From Bremia lactucae (Eukaryota; Oomycota; Peronosporomycetes; Peronosporales; Peronosporaceae): a stretch of 64,000 bases of DNA. The notes below the pieces were generated by a model that was given only the letters and a program-made list of their open reading frames with translations, ran no database searches and was not told the DNA's origin. Within the stretch, counting starts at the first letter, position 1; each line of letters begins with the position of its first letter. A program made the translations under genes and the position numbers. Of this stretch, positions 42,231-53,545 are shown in pieces. The DNA is taken from positions 1,687,329 through 1,751,328 of the forward strand of contig NC_090624.1 in assembly GCF_004359215.1 (NCBI RefSeq). Reading direction: 5' to 3'.

Positions 42231-43344
42231 CTACTGACCCCGACCGTTTTTTGGCGGTACGCCTCGCTGTTGCGATTTCGCAACAGCGTCGGACCCGCGA
42301 CCGGTTCCCTTTTTAGCATTCGGTCCAAAATTACGTTCAGTACTTTTCGGTACTGGGCGTGGGGCACTACACTCATGAGCGTAGTGTCCTAATTTTTGGC
42401 AGCGGTGGCATTTCTGCAATCGCTTGTTGCTCGAAAAGCGAGGTCTCTCGCTTTCAACGTAAGAGAGGTCCATCGGTTTTGGACCTCCTAGCTCGCGTCG
42501 TCTCGGAGGACGATATGATGACGAACTCTGTCTCAAGCTAACGTTTTCCTGTTCCGCGACATATTGCTTCTTCAAGCGTATCCAGTTCCAAGCGAAACTG
42601 GTGGGTCTTTACGGGACCATCCGTAAGGACTTGCATGAACACCGTAATCAACGTGTGCTCATGGACTGGGTTATTTGTTATACAACTCGCTAAGAGTCGT
42701 ATGTGCTGGGCGTATGTGTGAACATCGCGCTTGCCTTGTTTCAGCTCCAGAAGCTCTAAACGAGCTCTGAACTCAGCCCTAGGTTGTTCAAACGTCTGTT
42801 TGAGCCGGGCTTTAAAAGCCTCTAGCGACGCAAAGACATATGGATCGCGCAACTTAAGGCCCAATGCTCAAGCTTTGGCACGACCTGCCAAATTTGATTG
42901 AGCGAATGCGACTTGCATTTGCTCGTCGATAATGTGACGTGCCCTTATGGCATCGTCTAATTCGACAAACCATCTTAAAAGGGAGTCTTCTTCGACTCCC
43001 CTATATTTTGAGATGTCAATCTTTAGAGTTTCGGGACGACGCGTTTGCGTCATCCCAGGTACAGGGGTCTGTGCCTGTTGTAATCTCAACAGTTCTGCCT
43101 GTTGAGAGCCATGCTGATTCAGCAAGGCAACTTTTTCCTTCATCTCGTCAAATTCATGTTGTATGAACTTGGCGATGGCTGAATGGAGGGCATCTCTGTC
43201 CAAATTGGACAGCATTGCCAAGATTGCATCGTTTCCTACGGCCGAACTCATTCGTTCGACCGCACTCCTTTCTATGTCACTTAGAAAGGAGTAGCTTTCA
43301 CGGGAAACGTGATGCGTATTCCGACTATCATCTAACATGTCCAT
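42231..43344 (-). pseudogene. gypsy B2 gag with one nonsense codon
   Basis: Start MDMLDDSRNTHHV at 43344. Open for 158 codons, then one TGA at 42865-42867 where copy 1 has TGG (a G-to-A change), then open for 108 codons and on, in another frame, to the CCHC knuckle CHRCQKLGHYAHEC. Capsid-like helical region AIRARHIIDEQMQVAFAQSNL. Structural nucleocapsid protein of the element. Confidence 0.85.
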
Positions 43345-43394
43345 GTTAGATGTGAGAAATTTTGTCCTTCGACGGACTACAAAGTGCTACCAGG

Positions 43395-43804
43395 TGTAAC
43401 GGCGCACTACGACTTGTACTGCTTTGGTTGCGAGTGGTGCCATACGTCACTTAAAGTACACTAGTGCAGAGGAAAACTACTCTTTAAGACGACTACCTTA
43501 AAAAGGGTAAAATGAAAACTGTATTAATATAATTAAGTTTCTCTTCTTTCTATCTGTTAATGCTAGCTTAATTATAAACTAATAATAAACACGCAGTTGA
43601 AATCTTATCTCTCTATCTTTTTGTTTACGCTTACAGCTGATTAGTCTGCGGGATATATAGATATAACGGCTTATATCTATTTATAGATTAGATTTCCAAG
43701 CATTACTAAACAAAGTAATATTCTCCAAATATTATGTACCTTTTCGATTTATATATTAATTAACAACCTCAAGTGTTAAATTCATGTAATAATACATCCC
43801 GACA
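43395..43804 (-). repeat. Family B 5' LTR, inverted
   Basis: About 410 bases; inner end tgtaac at 43395 (reverse complement of the GTTACA terminus) beside the primer-binding site, outer end near 43804 (TGTCGGGATG where copy 1 has TGTAACGGGGTG). It shares ttgttaattaatata and the centre gatataa-type segment with the copy at 30958. Confidence 0.8.
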
Positions 43805-43839
43805 CCGCAGAATATATAAAAGCTTCGATTGTTGGTAAA

Positions 43840-44060
43840 AATTGTTTTGGACACTTGTAGCTCGTCCCCACCTCTGCTGACGAAGTGGGTGTTCAGAAAA
43901 AGAGAGTAGGCAATGGTGATGTGGATACGATGAAGGCACGACTTCTGGGCCGCGTTAATTTCCAAATCAGGGGAGGCAGCTATGTATTGACATATTTGGC
44001 AGTTATCTCTATGGGCAGTATTCGCACCATTACCATCGCTTCAATTAAATAGTCAGTACC
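43840..44060 (+). pseudogene. Ty1/copia reverse transcriptase fragment, start region
   Basis: TKWVFRKRE, a frameshift near 43905, then GNGDVDTMKARLLGR and ISMGSIRTITIASIK. This is the copia RT opening (TKWVF..K, KARLVARG, PV..MTTIR..ISIA). Short and broken. Confidence 0.6.
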
Positions 44061-44220
44061 GGCTTAGCTCGGAGGCGTTTCGAGTGCCTACGCAAAAGCA
44101 TCTATCGATTAAAAAAATTGTAGGGTTCCGCTTCAAATCCCTCAAGGTATGGAGATTGGCCCAGCAAGAACTTGGAGTCAATGACGTTGATGAGCTAGGA
44201 TTGGAGCTAGAGATTCAATT

Positions 44221-45345
44221 TTGACGAAGTTTTCTTATTGGAACCTCGCACCCCTTTACACTATGGGGAATTTTGGCTACAAGGCCTCCTTCCACTTAAT
44301 TATCACACACCTATGTGGGTTGGCAGAGCGGTCATCCATTGGATGGGTGCTCGTTTGCTATTTAGCCTATCTCCGGCGATGTGTGATCGTACCACGGCAT
44401 GGCCCATCGCGACAGGCCCTTCTCAGAAATGTGCCGTCGACGATGGAAGAGGCAATCCAAATTGCCTAAGTTGAGGAGCAATCCTACAGCAGTACAGCTT
44501 GGTAAAAGCCGTCGGCCGAGAGGACAGATGCCACTTCCATGGAGTTGTGTAGTGCAGGCGTTGTCTGTTTTTAATGCGGCAAGCGCGGCCATATGATGGC
44601 TCGCTGCTATGCCAGGGTCCCTGCTGGGGCAAAGATGCCCAGCAAGAGGACTCCCTTCCCAAAGGGCGATGACAAGAACCAGCGTGCGAGACGCATGAGT
44701 TCTGCATCGACCACTAAAAGGTCGAGAAATGGGGAGCACAGTAAGGACGGGATGTCCTACTGACGCAGATTCGATAATTATCCCATTGTTCAGACTTATC
44801 GAACAAATGGGTAGCAAAGTCCCCAAAATACCGGAATTTCGGACCATAACCCTGCTGGTCTATAGCGCTCATGTAAGAGGCTATGACCAGGTGATGACCC
44901 TCCTAGTGGCTTCGGGTGCATCACAAAATTTTGTAAAACTCACGGCTCTAAGAAAGAGACCGGCGATGTTTGAGTAATTTTGCCAGGATGGCAAGCGAGA
45001 AGAGGCGAACGTTCGTTGAGCGAACGGCGCGCTCGTTAAGTCTGAGGGAGTTCAGGTAGAACTCGCCTTCAGCTTTAGTGATTTCTCTTGTAAAGAGAAG
45101 TTCACAGTGCTAGGTATGTAGAGTCCGTATGACCTCATCTTAGGCATGCCATGGTTGGCAAAGTACTAACCATGGATAGACTGGCGTACACGCACAGTTG
45201 CGAGCTCTACGCAGGACACCGGAAAGGTTGTGCTCCTGCAAGAGGCGTATGCAACAACAACCTCACTGCACGCAAGAGAAGCTGGTTAAACCGCTTCCTC
45301 GCTGTGCTAGGGTGTGTGTCTAAGTAGAGCGCTGCCGCATTACGA
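44221..45345 (+). pseudogene. gypsy A gag-protease relic with LTR scrap
   Basis: gag with a zinc knuckle C-F-stop-C-G-K-R-G-H-M-M-A-R-C (stop TAA at 44572-44574 inside the knuckle), a protease loop VASGASQNFVKLTAL where family members have DSGAS (44910-44950), and YDLILGMPWLAKY-stop-PWIDWR (45125-45190). Then 45235-45345 matches the end of the family A LTR, showing a large deletion. It is the plus-strand counterpart of 6555-7080. Confidence 0.8.
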
Positions 45346-45599
45346 CTTGCCCGCTTATACCGTGCCACATGCTTGCCAACTTCAGTCTTCCACAGTTGGA
45401 GCATGACAGCGATGTGAGGCCTTCTGAATCGCAAACGAGATATAGGAATTTGTACAGCGCGATCTACATTGTAGATTTCCAGTTAGTTACTGAACTTTCT
45501 TGATTGTAGCCTTCTTGGAAATCGTGGTTTTATTAGCTGGAAGAAGCGGGTGATCGTCCGGGCTTATTAGATCATTAATTTCCAATAGGAGCACTAATA

Positions 45600-45945
45600 C
45601 CATTCAAGTTTGTCAGGGCGTGCTCGTCCAGCATTTTAACAATTGTGTGCTCTTAGTCAATTTAACGCTTCCGTCGTCTCATTGCAAGAATCACATACCT
45701 AAAAACTTGGGTAGTACGCCGAGATTCTTCAATTGGAATTGCATATCTGCAAAAAAATGATCCACAGACGCTGCTTTTTACCCGTGACAATCAGATCGTC
45801 GACGTGAACTTCAACGAGCACCGTTTTACGCGACTATCGGTTTTTAAAATTACGCAGGAGTCTGTAACTCATTGTTGGAAGCCAAGTTGAACCAGAATTG
45901 AGACGAACAATTCGTTTCATAAACGTCCAGACTGCTTGAGCCCAT
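45600..45945 (-). pseudogene. Ty1/copia reverse transcriptase fragment, catalytic region
   Basis: Minus strand: GLKQSGR, NELFVSILVQLGFQQ, VTDSCV..KTDS, then in shifted frames VEVHVDDLIVTGK with the VDD catalytic pair, and FFADMQFQLKNLGVLPKFLGM. This is a textbook copia RT core and connection, with frameshifts. It may be the inverted other half of the fragment at 43840-44060. Confidence 0.75.
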
Positions 45946-45974
45946 AGGTACTGCGCTCTAGCTCCAATCCTACC

Positions 45975-46190
45975 GACCTCAGCGGCCGAGTGGTTTAGCA
46001 CTGGAACTGGGACCGGGAGGTCCGTGGATCGATACCCGCGGAGGGCGGAACTGAGAAACATGTAGCTCAGAAGGATTGCCCAAGAGCCTGGCCAGGGCTT
46101 GTTCACCAAGTCCCTGCGCGAGTGCTCTGCCACCTCCCGATGATGTTTGGAGAGGTGGGGGAAATGAGCTCAATCAATATTAAGGCTCAT
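45975..46190 (+). mobile_element. Candidate tRNA-derived SINE
   Basis: agcggccgagtggtttagc (45981-45999) fits the A box of Ser/Leu-type tRNAs, and ggatcgatacc (46026-46036) fits the B box at about the right distance. The flanking cgtgg/cccgcg can pair as a T stem with one wobble. The acceptor stem does not close, so it is not a working tRNA. The following 150 bases are unrelated to tRNA, as in a SINE body. Only one copy is visible in the window. Confidence 0.45.
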
Positions 46191-46234
46191 CCTCACGTAC
46201 ACACGCAGAGATGCGGGTCGTGTGAAGGATTTCA

Positions 46235-46586
46235 AGTGCTACCAAGTGTAGACGGGCACGTCTAAATGCGACCACGCTCTACTAAAGCACACATCCTAGC
46301 ACAGCGTGGAAGCAGCTTGACCGTGTACTCTCGCGTGCAGTGAGGCAATCGTGGTGGGCACCTTAACGACCTCTCCCAACGCACTAGTAAAGTACACTGG
46401 TACACTTGTCGTCACGGGAGCGGTGATCCGACTCCTCGTGCGCACTTACCAAGTAGGAAACAGTTTTCAGACTGGTTTATATATATTCGTTTCAAATATA
46501 AATACCTATATTTTATCGTATTAAATATAAATACCTATATTTAATCGTATTAAATATAAATAGCTATATTTAATCGTATTAAATAT
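46235..46586 (-). repeat. Family A LTR, inverted, running into the assembly gap
   Basis: Primer-site remnant (agtgctaccaag, 46238) then reverse complement of the family A LTR: gctctactaaagcacacatcc, cctaacg-type and cagttttcagactggtttatat. At 46495-46586 it changes into a tandem array of a 29-30-bp AT-rich unit. Confidence 0.75.
46497..46586. repeat. AT-rich tandem repeat at the gap edge
   Basis: Unit of the form aaatataaatacctatatt-taatcgtatt, at least three copies with single changes, cut off by the run of N. It overlaps the TATA-like part of the family A LTR, so it looks like an expansion within the LTR. Confidence 0.85.
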
Positions 46587-47278
46587 NNNNNNNNNNNNNN
46601 NNNNNNNNNNNNNNNNNNNNNNNNNNNNNNNNNNNNNNNNNNNNNNNNNNNNNNNNNNNNNNNNNNNNNNNNNNNNNNNNNNNNNNNNNNNNNNNNNNNN
46701 NNNNNNNNNNNNNNNNNNNNNNNNNNNNNNNNNNNNNNNNNNNNNNNNNNNNNNNNNNNNNNNNNNNNNNNNNNNNNNNNNNNNNNNNNNNNNNNNNNNN
46801 NNNNNNNNNNNNNNNNNNNNNNNNNNNNNNNNNNNNNNNNNNNNNNNNNNNNNNNNNNNNNNNNNNNNNNNNNNNNNNNNNNNNNNNNNNNNNNNNNNNN
46901 NNNNNNNNNNNNNNNNNNNNNNNNNNNNNNNNNNNNNNNNNNNNNNNNNNNNNNNNNNNNNNNNNNNNNNNNNNNNNNNNNNNNNNNNNNNNNNNNNNNN
47001 NNNNNNNNNNNNNNNNNNNNNNNNNNNNNNNNNNNNNNNNNNNNNNNNNNNNNNNNNNNNNNNNNNNNNNNNNNNNNNNNNNNNNNNNNNNNNNNNNNNN
47101 NNNNNNNNNNNNNNNNNNNNNNNNNNNNNNNNNNNNNNNNNNNNNNNNNNNNNNNNNNNNNNNNNNNNNNNNNNNNNNNNNNNNNNNNNNNNNNNNNNNN
47201 NNNNNNNNNNNNNNNNNNNNNNNNNNNNNNNNNNNNNNNNNNNNNNNNNNNNNNNNNNNNNNNNNNNNNNNNNNNNNN
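46587..47278. other. Assembly gap (692 N)
   Basis: Unknown sequence. Left side is a repeat array in an LTR, right side is gypsy B protease-RT linker, so the missing part probably holds retroelement sequence. Confidence 0.98.
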
Positions 47279-47374
47279 GGATCGAGAGTAGGCGCTTCTA
47301 CTCTTGATCTGTATGCGCCTCCGAAGTTAACTTCGGAGATAACTCAATTACCAACCCTAGAACCTAAGCGGTTC

Positions 47375-48052
47375 TTGAGAGATCTGCATTGTGGGAAAAT
47401 CAAGCAGATCTGCGTACTCGTCACAGAGGACGATTACGTAACCGACATTCGGTCAGCGGTAATTTTTGCAGAGAACGAACGGGTTCTCAGCAGCTCATCG
47501 ATGGACGAAAGTGTCCTCGATGTGAAGACTCGGATTGAAAGATACAGTACTCAATCTTGGGAGTCACTCAAGGGAAATCCTCTATACGAGGATTTAATAG
47601 AATTCAGGGATGTATTCCCTGAAGCAGTTCCATGCGAGTTGCCTAAGGATAAAGGCACTCGACATGAGATCGAGCTCAAACCGGGCTCGAAGTACTGTGT
47701 CATGAAGCAGTGGCCACTGCCTCGTGAACAAGTACTTGCGATCGATAAATTCTTTGCCGATCGAGTAAAAGCGGGCCATGTAAGGGAGTCAACCTCCCCA
47801 CATATCTCTTCGACCTTCTGTGTGCGAAACGCCACAGAAGGGTGGCAGATAGTGCACGCATTCAACAAACTGAATGCTGCAACAGTACCGGCTCAAACGC
47901 CGATACCTAGAAAAGACGTAATCATAGATGGTATGTCTAAGAGAACGATCTTTTCGTCTATGGATCTGATGGATGGATTCTATCAAATTCTTATGCGTGA
48001 GCGTGACATCCCGTACACAGCAGTGAGCACCCCCAGTGGGAGGAATGGCTAG
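47375..48052 (+). pseudogene. gypsy B3 reverse transcriptase, N-terminal part
   Basis: Open for 225 codons with no stop: FRDVFPEAVPCELPKDKGTRH, KPGSKYCVMKQWPLPREQ, VRESTSPHISSTFCVRNATEGW, TPIPRKDVIIDGMSKRTIF, SSMDLMDGFYQILMRERDIP. This is the fingers and first catalytic Asp (MDLMDG) of gypsy RT. It is followed at 48095-48110 by a jump to integrase sequence, so the FDD motif is lost. Confidence 0.85.
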
Positions 48053-48443
48053 TGATGCCTCAGGGGCTTAGTAACGCCCCTGCAACATTCAACAGATGTG
48101 TAACCCATGTTCCGATCTCTCGGAACACGACTGACTTTGTCAACTTCTGATCATCCAGAGACAGATGGTCCGATGGAACGCGTAAATTGCGTCCTCGAAG
48201 AGATTCTTTGAGGTTACGTCCAATCGTATCCAAATTGGAGCGGGTTTTTATCGATGGTCGAATTCGCCATCAATAACTCGGTGCATGCGTCTACTTAGCA
48301 TACAGCGTTCTTCATGAATGGCTTACGCCATCCACGTATACCCACCCAATAAGAGGGATCCTCTAGTTTAAGGGGGAACCGCGATGAGCGGAAGACAGAT
48401 CATCACGAAGATCGTGCTATTTCCGTTCGTAATCCAACATGGA

Positions 48444-49905
48444 CTACGCACTCTTCGAACGGCCTTCCAACCGTTCGATATAGTGAGCCTGCACAGTCTG
48501 CTTCAACAAGCGACGCTTACCGCGCTCGTGATCCAGCTCTTCCTCCAAATCATGGGGGAAGCGATCGAGTTTGTCGATCTTCGACTCTAGATCCGACCCA
48601 TGCGTCGGATCTAATTTTCCCTCCTCTGCCACAACCATTGGTGGATTCCCACGGTGGTCAACGTTTCCTTGTGGAACGTATCCAAAACCACCGTGATGTG
48701 AAGGGGCAGCGAACGAGTTATCTTGTTCGCTGGCGCAGTTTTCCACCTTCATATGACGCTGGGAGCCTCGTTCCCAGCTGGTCGTTCACGTAGAGGGCCC
48801 CGTCCGTCAGTATGACGAGACCCATCCGATTGATCGGAAGGTCCATCGGAAAACACGCGCCCCTGGCGCTTGTAAATCGAATACAAAGCGTCAATCGCAT
48901 CGCGCATCTCGAAGAGATGCGAGCCCTTCTCCAGGGCGAAGAAAGGGAATAGTCATCCCCTTTTATTCGCTTCGTGATGTCAACACAACACGGACAGAGA
49001 TCACCACGCGCGAACATGGAAGTCGTGTCTCACGAGACAACCGATGCAATTTAAAGCTTACACCGGTTGGAGTTCGCTTCTCTAACTTAACGCAAATCGC
49101 GTTAAGTCTTTGTAGCCAGGCTTCGCGTCTGTTTTTTTGACATTGCAAATAAACGCGTTCCAGGCTTGCATCACGAGATTTTATCTCGCTTGTTGTTGCC
49201 ACTATACCATCGATGCTTAAGAAAAGCATCGCGATAAAAATCTTCCTCAGCGCAAATATTATTCGCGCTGGGATAAAGGCGATGTAGCTTTGTCGCAATA
49301 AATAAGGGATATTTATTGTGAGGAGTAGTCTCTCCAGACAAGCTATTAATTAGCTATTCGGGCAAAAGCCACGGCTTTTTCTCAGGCAAGACAAGACATT
49401 TTAGTGTCTTCGTTTCCCTGAGTGGTACCCACTGAAGAAGGGGAACCACAAGAACTTTTATTACGATGGCTTACGCCATCGTCATCACCACGCACAGAAA
49501 TATGTGCGTGTGACGGCGCTGGAGGCAGTACTGGTGAAGAGGAATCATCCTCATGATCATCGTCAGCACCGAAGATGCTGTAGCGAATGCTACCAGCACG
49601 TCTACTCGGATGAGCCTCCTCATTCTAAGACTCATAGTCAGCCGGCTGACGATGATCATACGACTGTTCTGTTCTCCCGAGTCGGCAATTTCGTCCGACT
49701 CGCATTCGTAGTCGACCTCCAAAGAGATTTCGCATTCACGTGGTGCATCACCACGTGCGCCCGCAACATTTAGAGTTGCGGGAGAAGATGACACTACGGC
49801 AGACGGAATGTCTGCCGTAAGAGGCAATAGTGCGTCGCCCGCGGCTGCATGAACCGCGGCCGAAGTCTCTGCAATATTCGCATACCACATGGACTTGTTA
49901 ACCAT
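48444..49905 (-). other. Antisense frames of gypsy B3
   Basis: Reading inward from the 3' LTR: 49905-49471 (acidic, VDYECESDEIADS), then a GKGSHLFEMRDAIDALYSIYK-type segment near 48880-48930, then after a frame change MKVENCASEQDNSFAAPSHH into a coiled coil (48752-48444, ESKIDKLDRF, ELDHERGKR). Corresponding pieces are in copies 1 and 2. Together they outline one antisense gene of perhaps 1.3 kb, broken in each copy. Product unknown. Confidence 0.4.
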
Positions 49906-50020
49906 GCGATATAATTAAAAATGATGGTTCTGATCAATCAACATCGTTTTAATAAAGTGATATTATGTGACCACTCTTCCCAATGACAGTCAGAGTGATT
50001 GTCGTTTTAGGGAGGGGTGA

Positions 50021-50458
50021 TGTAACGTATTAAATCGTTACCTGAAATTAACCCTTAAAGGTTGCAAATTAATGTATTATCTAAAAGGTAGAGAATATTT
50101 GGAGAATATTACTTTACATGGTAATATTCTAAAAGCTTATCCATTGGTAGATATAGACCATTATATCTACTTTCTCCGCGGTCCAGTCAGCGCTGAACGC
50201 GCGCAAAGAGAAAGACAAATAAGACTTTTAGTACATGTTTGTTTTAGCTTGTAATTAAGTTAGGTTTAACTAGATACACAAGAAGAACTTAATATTATTT
50301 ATACACTTTTTAATTAGCCCTCTTTAAAGCAAGTTTTTTAAAGAGAGTATTGCTCTGCACGTACTAGTGTACGTGAAGTGACGTGAGGCACCACTGCACT
50401 GAGGCAGTGCAAAGTGGACTTGTACTAAAGCAGTACAAGTCGGCAGTGCCCCGTTACA
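50021..50458 (+). repeat. Family B 3' LTR
   Basis: Starts TGTAACG after ttttagggaggggtga and ends CGTTACA; the termini form a short inverted repeat. 438 bases, containing gatatagaccattatatctactttctccgcggtcc, also in the LTR at 30958. Confidence 0.88.
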
Positions 50459-50513
50459 TTACACATAGTTTAAGCTATGTAATAAGACGATATGAGCGAT
50501 TCTTTGAGTTTTG

Positions 50514-50757
50514 TGTAAGGACCAGTCAACTCGCTGAGCCCTTGACCACTCATTCCGATTTATCTTTTAAACCGTTCATTTTCTTTAATTCAATTTTACA
50601 TATGCGCCATAATAAAAACAAGGTTTGCGCAATTGGGAGAGATGATTCTTAGTAAGAATTAGATTTAGGATAGGCGATACCTTAATGAGAATACCAAAAG
50701 TATCGGTTAGTAAACCTAAATTTTAATTTAGTCGTAAAATTACCCTCATTCCTGACA
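50514..50757 (+). repeat. Family C 5' LTR
   Basis: 244 bases from TGTAAGGACC to TTCCTGACA. It shares almost all of its length with 55974-56222, including catatgcgccataataaaaac and taggataggcgatacctta. Confidence 0.92.
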
Positions 50758-51445
50758 AGTGATAGCATTTGTTGGTCTTCCGCCCGCTTCTTCGCCGTCC
50801 GCTCGCTTCTTCGCCGTTCGCGCTTCGTTGGACTGCACTGCGTTGGATTGCCCGGTACTGCTTGTAGCGTGAGAGATTCCGCTCACATCCAGTAACGTAC
50901 TGCTTGTAGCGTGGGAATTTCGCTCGTAGTCAACTGCTCCATTCCTTTGGAAGCGCTGCGTAGCAATTTTGACTGTGTCGCTTTCAGTATCCACTGTACA
51001 TCTAAGCGTCTGCCTGGCAGATATAGTCGCTTAGTCTGTGTGAGGTTGGATCCGGCTTAACTTGGTAAAACAGTTAATCCATCTGGGATAAGGTTGAATC
51101 TCTTACGCATGCCGCCTAAGGGCTAAAGTAAGTCGTTGAGTTCTATGAGCGAGAAGAGAAAGGCTAATACTTAGATTCCATTCGACTGCAGTAAGGCTTT
51201 CCTCATTGAGCACGGTGAGAAGTCTGCAAAGACTGCGAACGATCTGCTTGCGTCTTTACAAAAGACCCGGCGCATTTCAAAGATCTTAGCAAAGCAACTC
51301 ACCAAGGAGAAAGCCTGCCTGCCCAAGCAAGGGTCCACCTTATCAGCTCCGCTACACGAAGAAGACGCGCCTTTGAACGAAGCCGAGCGCACCATCTTGA
51401 AGGATCTTCGGTTTAACTTAAGAGACATACATAAACTAAACAACT
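50758..51445 (+). other. Family C leader
   Basis: Between LTR and gag. It has a direct duplication cgcttcttcgccgtccg (50785-50820) and a repeated tactgcttgtagcgtg (50857, 50899). An open stretch at about 51208-51445 (KTANDLLASLQKTRRISKIL, ILKDLRFNLRDIHKLNN) may be an upstream ORF or the start of gag. Confidence 0.5.
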
Positions 51446-51469
51446 AAGTCTTTTAGTCTTTCGAACACA

Positions 51470-52290
51470 TCCTTCTTTCATTATGGGCCAACCCTCAAAC
51501 GCCGAGCTAATGCAGCAAATGATGCATATGCTACAGCAACAATAAGAGTTAATCCAACCATTGGCTAATTCCCAAAAGAAGGTGGGCTTAAGGTGGACGG
51601 GCTAAGAATACCGACGTATAGCGGAAAAAGCGAAGAATCGGTTCGACTTTATTACGCAAGTACAGCAATATTTCATTGCGCCGGTACGAAGTGGAAAGAG
51701 GACGCAATGACTCCCCAAGTACTTCCGTATTAAGAAGTTTATTGCGAGGACCAGCACAGCACAATGGTTCTTGCTGCATCAATCAGAAATTCACTCAGTC
51801 GACGAGTTTTTTCTAGCAGTGGAAAAGGAATTCGTTCCTCCGGATCTACAACAACGTCTTCGAGACGACCTGCATCGGCTGAGACAAGCCAATTGCAAAG
51901 GCTTAATGGACTATATTGTGAAACTTCGACACATTAATTTGCAAGTTGAGGACATGACTGAAATAGACCAAATTATCTTTTTTAATGAGGGTTAAAACCA
52001 AGAACGCAATAATACCGACGGGAAAGCACACTGTCGGAGGATATTACTGTGGCGCTCGACTTTGAACGCACACATTTGGTTGGTTACAATCACCACACCG
52101 CTACCACCCCTCGTCCTGGTCCACCAAATGTGGCCAGAGAAATAAACAATGAGCCAGAGCCGATGGAAATTGACAATGCTCGGCGATTTCATAGGTCTTC
52201 TCGGGTCCATAACCGACGTCCAAATAAACCAAAGTGTGCATACTGCAAAAAACTGGGGGACACGATTCAGCAGTCCAAATATACCACAAC
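51470..52290 (+). pseudogene. gypsy C gag
   Basis: MGQPSNAELMQQMMHML at 51484, then stops and frameshifts, then an open stretch 51771-51995 with the retrotransposon gag signature (EFVPPDLQQRLRDDLHRLRQ, YIVKLRHINLQVEDM) and 52049-52303 with PMEIDNARRF and a degenerate knuckle CAYCKKLGD. It stops at the first inversion breakpoint just after QQ. Confidence 0.8.
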
Positions 52291-52299
52291 GAATGGGAA

Positions 52300-53545
52300 C
52301 TAATCAAAAAGATTACGCATCAAGCGCAACCAAATGCCAGGCACTCCAGCAAGGCCCATCGGAGCAACGCACCACTGATATGTCTCATTTAATGCACGAA
52401 ACGCAGTGTACTTTTTGCTATCCGGATGGATATACATCTGATAATACCCTTGAGCTAAGTCAATGACTGTGAAATAGCTCATACCTTGCATCTTATCGAA
52501 TAATTTATCGATTCGCGGTAAAGGTGTTTTAGGACGACTGACTTTGAGTTGACGTAACGAAAGTCAATCACCCAAACGAGCAAAATGTTCGCGTTTCCGG
52601 ATCGAATCCATTCCGAACGAGATACGCTCCTACTGGTTGTTGGGTCCTTTTTAGGAATGCCAAAGATGTTTGATACCCAAGGCGAGTCTAAAAGCTCGAC
52701 CCAACCGCGTGAAAGGTTCTCATCGACGAACTTCTGTAAAGCCTTTTGTTCAACTTGTGAAAGTCGAAACGGCGGACTCTTTCTCGGTTGCGCACCGGGT
52801 TGCACATTGATTTCAAACTCACCGACCGATGAGGAGGCAATGAAGTCGGAAACTTTTCCGGAAATAAATCTTTAGAGGAATTAGGTAAAGCCTTAAACCG
52901 TTATTCCCGAGGTTTTGTAAATTCCGACTCTTGATGAATTTTGACACGATGGACTTCTTCGTATTGTGATGTCTTCAATTTCCTTGAAAAGGCGGCAAAG
53001 GAAATAATGACCGGTTCAAAAACCTCATCCTGTGGCATGTCACCACCTATGAACGAAACTTGATGAGTACGCCAATTTATGATTGGCTCGTGCAAAGTAA
53101 ACCAAGGCTTACCCAGAATGACATCATGGGAATTGCTCATTGGCCACTCAATGACCGGAACGTCAGAAAATTGATTACCATCAAACTAGATATTTGCGAC
53201 TCCTTTTACCTTCTTTTTGGTGGCAATAGTGCCGTCGAAACGAGTGACTTAAATTGCCACTTCAGATGTGACGCGTTGCAGCAACCCCCGGCTTCACGAC
53301 TTTGCATGTTGCGCCAGAATCGAGCATTATATTAACAGCACGATCGTCACGATGACCCTTTTTGACGATCAAATCTTTTCCCGTGAAGGAAGCAAAGTCA
53401 GCTTCACTTAGCGTGGTGATAGCTTCTTTTGACACAGTCGCGATGGTTTCTTCTTCGACTGACTCATTCACGAAATAGTTGACATTTGCACGATCGCGAC
53501 GATATCCGTTGCCGCGACTATTTTGCTGGTTCCTGCGCTTGTAAC
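52300..53545 (-). pseudogene. gypsy C protease and first half of reverse transcriptase (inverted)
   Basis: Minus strand from 53545 down: CYKRRNQQNSRGNGYRR (gag-protease linker), MLDSGATCKVV (retropepsin loop, about 53290-53330), HDVILGKPWFTLHEPIINW (53070-53140), RLSQVEQKALQKFVDENL and SPWVSNIFGIPKKD (52650-52790), FTVIDLAQGYYQMYIH (52410-52470), and GVPGIWLRLMRNLFD ending near 52305. The YLDD motif should come next but the strand switches there. Confidence 0.85.

Larger units (their letters stand above)
40081..43804 (-). mobile_element. Ty3/gypsy family B, copy 2, inverted and internally deleted
   Basis: Read from 43804 leftwards: 5' LTR (43395-43804), primer site tggtagcactttgt (43379-43392), gag (42231-43344), protease (about 41790-42110), linker (41200-41790), reverse transcriptase start (40480-40870), then a jump to the 3' region (40150-40475) and an LTR remnant (40081-40150). 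RNase H, integrase and chromodomain are deleted. The phrase MLWEWLVIPQ ends directly in 3'-region sequence at about 40476. Confidence 0.85.
47279..50458 (+). mobile_element. Ty3/gypsy family B, copy 3, with 3' LTR
   Basis: Right of the gap: protease-RT linker and RT start (47375-48052), a deletion, integrase core scrap (48100-48350), integrase tail and chromodomain (about 48360-48760), 3' region with antisense frames (48760-49905), polypurine tract (about 50009-50020) and LTR 50021-50458. It is the only copy with a full 3' LTR. The deletion removes the RT catalytic motif, RNase H and most of integrase. Confidence 0.85.

Noticed and set aside
45981..46046. Functional tRNA gene
   Set aside because: A and B boxes are present but the acceptor stem cannot close and the anticodon arm is unclear; a SINE-type derivative fits better.
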